From contig URMK01000024.1 of assembly GCA_900548905.1 (NCBI GenBank), positions 26,668 through 90,667 on the forward strand: a stretch of 64,000 nucleotides of DNA. The letters run 5' to 3'. The notes beneath the pieces were generated by a model. That model was not told the DNA's origin. It worked only from the letters and a program-made list of their open reading frames with translations, and did no database searches. This document shows positions 60,145 to 64,000 of this stretch, in pieces; within the stretch, counting starts at the first letter, position 1, and each line of letters opens with the position of its first letter. Source of the stretch: an uncultured Lachnospiraceae bacterium. Its GTDB lineage: Bacteria > Bacillota > Clostridia > Lachnospirales > Lachnospiraceae. A program made the translations under genes and the position numbers.

Positions 60145-61605
60145 TCATTTAAGTATTGGTAAGTTTAAGTCTCCGGCCAACCCCGCAGTCTCTCCTGCGG
60201 TCTCCACCCCTTGTACGTTCAGCTTCTGCCTCACATACAAATCTATTAACTTAATGACCTCCTCCGTTATAACCTCTCCCGGGATTACCAAAGGAATTCC
60301 CGGTGGATAAAGGTTCACATAAGTTCCTGCTGTTCTTCCTGCCGCTTTGTATAAAGGACAGACTTCTTTTGGCGCCGTCAAAGCCGCGGAGAGCGGCAAT
60401 GCTGTCTCCAATTCCGGATACGGGCACCCGGCAAAAGAGTTTTTTCCCGGAGAAAACGCGCCGTTGTCCTCCCCGCTTGTCTCCCGGTCAATCGCCGCCA
60501 GCGCTTCCGCCAGCCGGATCAGCCCCTCTTCCCTGTCCCAGGGAGTCACAATGGCAGTTACATACGTATCCGCTGCCATCTCCAATTGAAGATAATAACG
60601 GTTCAGAAGCTCTTTGTAAAGCGTATTTCCAGTAATTTTTGCATTAATTACGGATATCAGCAGTTTTCCCGCATCAAAAGCTTTCATACAGCCTTTTTCC
60701 ATAATATCCCTGTTCATCACCCGGATATGCTTCAATCCGTCCGTTTTTTCATAAAAAAGCTGTAATTTCTCCGCAAATCCATCCCAACACCTTCCGTCCT
60801 CCAGAAGACGGACACAGGCATCTATGCTGCCCATCAGCACATAAGAAGGGCTGCTGGTCTGGTATATCCTTTCAAACTCCCTCACCCTTTCCCGATCCAC
60901 CAGCGTCCCGCCCACATGCAGCAGAGCGGTCTGGGTCAGTGCCGGCAGGGTTTTATGCAGGCTCTGTATCACCAAATCCGCCCCCTGTCGGACCGGGCTT
61001 TCCGGAAAAAGAGGGCTGAAACCGAAATGTGCGCCGTGAGCCGCATCCACTAGCAAAGGAATCCCGGCCCGGTGCACGATATCTGCAATTCTTTCAATAT
61101 CGGAAACCACCCCGTCATACGTGGGAGAGGTAAGGATGACCGCCGATGCATCCGGACAGGCCCTCAGCGCCGCCTCCACCTGCTCCGTACGGATGGCGTC
61201 GGCTATCCCATAATCCGGCACCGTGTCCGGATACAGGAACACCGGCCTCAGTTCCCGCAAAAAACAGGCATGATACACCGATTTATGACAATTTCTGGCC
61301 ATGATGACCCTTCCGCCCTTCGGCACTGCGGCAGAAACAGCCGTAAGGATTCCGGCGGTAGATCCATTTACCAGGAAAAAGGTCTCCTGCGCACCAAATA
61401 CAGCCGCCGCTTTCTCCTGCGCCTCCCGAATCAAGCCCTCCGGCGCATGCAGATCGTCAAATCCGTCTATTTCTGTAATATCCAGTTCCGCAATCCCGCC
61501 AAGCCGGTAAATCGCTTCCGGCATATTCCGTTTATGCCCCGGCATGTGAAAAGGATACACCTCCGATGCTGCGTATTCAGTTAATCGCTGAAGTATTCCT
61601 TCCAT
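60145..61605 (-). CDS. Orn/Lys/Arg-type PLP decarboxylase
   Basis: A fold-I PLP enzyme of 486 residues of the SpeA/YaaO (lysine/arginine/ornithine decarboxylase) group, lacking the N-terminal wing domain of the E. coli enzymes. It begins with YPFHMPGHKRN and has LVNGSTAGILTAVSA, the cofactor Asp in LLVDAAHGAHFGF and the Schiff-base Lys in QSLHKTLPALTQTALLH. C-terminus: LYPPGIPLVIPGEVI, family-typical. Which amino acid is used cannot be told. Its start lies within the end of the HD gene (29-base overlap). Confidence 0.9.
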   Translation of the reverse strand: MEGILQRLTEYAASEVYPFHMPGHKRNMPEAIYRLGGIAELDITEIDGFDDLHAPEGLIREAQEKAAAVFGAQETFFLVNGSTAGILTAVSAAVPKGGRVIMARNCHKSVYHACFLRELRPVFLYPDTVPDYGIADAIRTEQVEAALRACPDASAVILTSPTYDGVVSDIERIADIVHRAGIPLLVDAAHGAHFGFSPLFPESPVRQGADLVIQSLHKTLPALTQTALLHVGGTLVDRERVREFERIYQTSSPSYVLMGSIDACVRLLEDGRCWDGFAEKLQLFYEKTDGLKHIRVMNRDIMEKGCMKAFDAGKLLISVINAKITGNTLYKELLNRYYLQLEMAADTYVTAIVTPWDREEGLIRLAEALAAIDRETSGEDNGAFSPGKNSFAGCPYPELETALPLSAALTAPKEVCPLYKAAGRTAGTYVNLYPPGIPLVIPGEVITEEVIKLIDLYVRQKLNVQGVETAGETAGLAGDLNLPILK

Positions 61606-62230
61606 TTGCCTCCTGCCCGCTGTTCTTCTGCGGTTCCCGCTTTACAGTAACCCTTATTCTGCGCGGAAGCGCAGTCCAATGCCTTCCCAGGCCCTTAAAC
61701 AGCTCCAGGCGCGGTCCCACCGTTTCTAGCAGGGAACAATATTTATCCGCAGCCGTCACGATCCAGGCTTCCCTGCAGCGGGGAGGAACTACCGTAAGCG
61801 GCCACATATGCTTTTTAATTATATCCTGTTCCCTCGGAGAAAGATGATACTCCTTCCTCGCATTATTCAGGGCCGTTTCCGGATGGGTAAAGCCGTGAAG
61901 ATTTTTCCAGCCCTTTTTATGGGTATGATGATGCCAGTCATACAGGAAATAGTCATGGAGCAGCGCCCCTCTGATGATGTCCCGCTCTTCGCTGCGGATC
62001 CCCATCTTCTGCAGCCTTTCCCTGATATTCAGGCTGCATTCCGCCACACTGATACTGTGGCTGTGCACCGACACGGTTCCATGCTGCATATTCCTGCGCG
62101 TGTTCTGAAAATTGGCAGAATGCAGAATATCCCCTCCGTTTTTGCTTATGCTTTCCCGGATTCTCCTGCGTCGTTCCAGCCTTCTGCTCTGCTTTTCCAG
62201 CTGCCGGAATGATAATTCCCTGTTCTTCAT
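61577..62230 (-). CDS. HD domain phosphohydrolase
   Basis: A 217-residue putative metal-dependent phosphohydrolase. The HD ligands are seen as HSHSISVAE (His), GALLHDYFLYDWHHH (His-Asp) and IVTAADKYCSLLE (final Asp). The N-terminus is basic and helical (KQSRRLERRRRIRES). It is of the type often annotated as HD/uncharacterised in Lachnospiraceae; substrate unknown. GGGAG precedes the ATG. It overlaps the decarboxylase by 29 bases, and their products may be coupled. Confidence 0.82.
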   Translation of the reverse strand: MKNRELSFRQLEKQSRRLERRRRIRESISKNGGDILHSANFQNTRRNMQHGTVSVHSHSISVAECSLNIRERLQKMGIRSEERDIIRGALLHDYFLYDWHHHTHKKGWKNLHGFTHPETALNNARKEYHLSPREQDIIKKHMWPLTVVPPRCREAWIVTAADKYCSLLETVGPRLELFKGLGRHWTALPRRIRVTVKREPQKNSGQEANGRNTSAIN

Positions 62231-62311
62231 GCTTTATCTCCCAAATCCAATTGCCTTTACTGCCCCGCCGGGCAACCCGCCTATAACGGTTCCGGCAAGT
62301 CTGAACGTTTC

Positions 62312-63736
62312 CTAATAATAACATACTATCGGGAAATTATGCTCCATATACCCATAAATAATTTCCGCCTTTTCCTCCGGAAGGTTAATGCAGCCATGAG
62401 AGCCGCTTCTCATGTAAATATCTCCGCCGAAGCTGTTCCTCCACCCGGCATCATGCATGCCGATATTTCCGTTGAAAGGCATCCAGTAATCCACAGGTGT
62501 AGCGTAATTTTCTCCCCGCAGTGTGGCATTCCGTTCTTTATAGGTCAGGCCGAACACACCTGCCGGCGTTCCATACCCTCTTGCTATATTGCCCGAAACA
62601 AAATCACTCTCCAGAATGATTTCCCCGTCAATATAAAGATACAGATGCTGGTTTCCCATATCAATTTCCACATAGGAATTGCCGATATCTTCTCCCGGCG
62701 CACCTGTCGTATACCCCCTGGCAAAAAAACAAGGCTCCTTTTCCACCTGTTCCCCATTTCTGATGGATGCAAGCAGCGCCTGGGTTTCTCCCGCGCGATC
62801 CGTCCACCAGCCATAGGAACCGCTCTTTAACAGGATAGTATTCCCATTTGATGTGGTAAAATTACGGTCTCTCCCGTATGTATCATGTTTTTTGGCCAAT
62901 CCGTTGATATAAGCCCTTGCCGCTTCCTCATCCAGACTCACCCGGCTTCCGTCAATGGTAATCCACTCACTGATTATCTCTCCGTCGATGACTTCCTTTT
63001 CGCCATTCCAATCATACGTCACTTCGGCACTCACATAACGGTTCGCCTTTTCCAGGGCCCTGGCCAGATTTTTGTTATCCGCTTTAACGGCCGCATCACG
63101 ATAGAAGCCCCCCTGTGTCAAATCAAGCGTATCCGCCAGATCCTCCAGCGCTTCCACCACAGCCGCCCGTACTTTGTCAAAATCCAGTATCGTTCCCGGG
63201 TATTCCTCTACAATCTCATACCCTTTTTCCCGGCTGTACCCGCTGATATAGGCATCCACAGGTGCATGCAGATTTGACTTATCAAAAAAAACGGTTTGTT
63301 CAAGCCGTTCTTTCAGCGCTTCTTCACTGAAGGTTACCATTTTCGGCAGCTCATAATCCCCTCTCCGAAAAAACATCACCGGCCATTTCAGCCCCGTCAT
63401 CTGTGCATTCAGCTTATCCAGCGTATTATCAAATACATATATCATTTCCAGTTCGGCCGGAGTAATCACATCCTCCATATCCTCCCTGCCCTTAATCCGC
63501 AGCTCATATGAGACAGAAGGATTAAGCAGTTCTTCTCTCACCTGCTCCCTGGAACGGAAACTGTAATCCGTACCATCTATCCAGGTTCTCCAGTAATAGT
63601 GGCTAGCAAAAAAGAAGGCGCCTGCAAGATAAACAAGAGCAGCCGCCGCAGCTACCGCCCCTGCAGCTATCATTGCCCTTCTGAATGCAGTCCCCCCTCT
63701 TTCTTCCTGCCCGTCTTTTATTTTTCTTTTACTCAT
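62312..63736 (-). CDS. L,D-transpeptidase (YkuD) with peptidoglycan-binding-like domain
   Basis: A cell-wall enzyme that makes or edits 3-3 cross-links. Topology: short basic tail, membrane helix at about residues 25-45 (AAGAVAAAAALVYLAGAFFF), an outside domain of PG_binding_4 type in two parts, then the YkuD domain. The catalytic motif is SHGCINLPEE with Cys at about residue 451, and the preceding His is in GMHDAGWRNSF. Start: ATG 63736 with AAAGGA upstream; 38 residues of a longer frame were dropped. 474 residues. Transcribed alone, with the HD gene following after 81 bases. Confidence 0.93.
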   Translation of the reverse strand: MSKRKIKDGQEERGGTAFRRAMIAAGAVAAAAALVYLAGAFFFASHYYWRTWIDGTDYSFRSREQVREELLNPSVSYELRIKGREDMEDVITPAELEMIYVFDNTLDKLNAQMTGLKWPVMFFRRGDYELPKMVTFSEEALKERLEQTVFFDKSNLHAPVDAYISGYSREKGYEIVEEYPGTILDFDKVRAAVVEALEDLADTLDLTQGGFYRDAAVKADNKNLARALEKANRYVSAEVTYDWNGEKEVIDGEIISEWITIDGSRVSLDEEAARAYINGLAKKHDTYGRDRNFTTSNGNTILLKSGSYGWWTDRAGETQALLASIRNGEQVEKEPCFFARGYTTGAPGEDIGNSYVEIDMGNQHLYLYIDGEIILESDFVSGNIARGYGTPAGVFGLTYKERNATLRGENYATPVDYWMPFNGNIGMHDAGWRNSFGGDIYMRSGSHGCINLPEEKAEIIYGYMEHNFPIVCYY

Positions 63737-63943
63737 CCGATAAATTCCTTTGTATCTTCTCTCTTCCCTATTGTAACACTTTTCCGTAAAAAGAAAAATA
63801 GATAAATACTGTATCGGCTGAGAAATACAGGTAAAACCGCTGCGCATCACGCCCTAACCTGCCCTGGGTGTCCCCGGCTGCCTTCCCGGCGTTCCCCTGG
63901 GGCGGTGCTGCAAGGTTCCTTCCAGGGGATGCTCCCGCTCGGT

Positions 63944-64000
63944 TGAAAACGCAGCAGTACTAACGCTGCAAAAGACACAGCGTAAGGACTGGCGTTTTCA
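63944..64000. other. Long imperfect hairpin at the right edge, possible RNA or repeat
   Basis: TGAAAACGC (63944-63952) pairs with GCGTTTTCA (63992-64000); inside, CAGT/ACTG and CGCTG/CAGCG pair in register, leaving small internal loops. It is the last feature before the edge. The preceding 63851-63943 is GC-rich, with no gene seen. It may be the 3' end of a structured RNA, a terminator of an outside gene or a repeat. Confidence 0.45.

Noticed and set aside
1..64000. Prophage, transposon, integrase or tRNA-linked island
   Set aside because: No integrase, transposase, phage structural gene, tRNA or flanking direct repeat was recognised.

Overview
The window looks like chromosomal DNA of a spore-forming, anaerobic Bacillota of the class Clostridia, most likely a Lachnospiraceae relative. 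The reasons are the spore-maturation pair spmA/spmB, a FabK/FabT-type fatty acid system, AraR and ROK sugar regulators, a secretin-less type IV pilus, and strong GGAGG ribosome sites throughout. Nearly all genes lie on the minus strand. I see no rRNA, tRNA, CRISPR array, prophage or insertion sequence.

Region by region: 1-1.7 kb holds the start of araA and its regulator araR, with two operator-like sites. 1.8-3.7 kb is a lone membrane-anchored DUF885 protein. 3.7-11.9 kb is a mannoside-type utilisation locus (binding protein, two permeases, GH2 beta-mannosidase-like enzyme, ROK kinase) facing a divergent ROK regulator whose probable operator overlaps the promoter. 11.9-16.8 kb carries a MarR regulator that reads as FabT, an FtsX-type ABC transporter and a membrane-anchored Mrr-like nuclease.

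17-38 kb is one long type IV pilus locus: pilT, pilB, a PilO-like gene, a PilM-PilN fusion, pilC, a prepilin peptidase, two near-duplicate major pilins and a minor pilin set. That set is built round a 3104-residue protein that starts with a prepilin signal and continues as GLUG-like repeats, discoidin-like and fibronectin-like parts and a Ser/Thr/Glu-rich tail. It sits where Gram-negative systems have the tip adhesin PilY1. This is the most unusual object in the window.

38-44 kb: a sodium-coupled NSS transporter, spmB and spmA (unusually separated), and a polar amino acid ABC importer. 44-51 kb: fatty acid synthesis in two transcription units, acpP-fabK and fabD-fabG-fabF-fabZ-(nitronate monooxygenase-like)-fabH. 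Each is headed by a promoter whose -10 box abuts a TTTGA-N3-TCAAA site; a third such site lies upstream of the fabT-like gene 33-37 kb away, so the parts appear to form one regulon. 51-64 kb: housekeeping genes (rsmI, a DUF4015 lipoprotein, trmN6, ricT, holB, gmk), glpK, pyk, a lysine/arginine/ornithine-type decarboxylase, an HD hydrolase and an L,D-transpeptidase.
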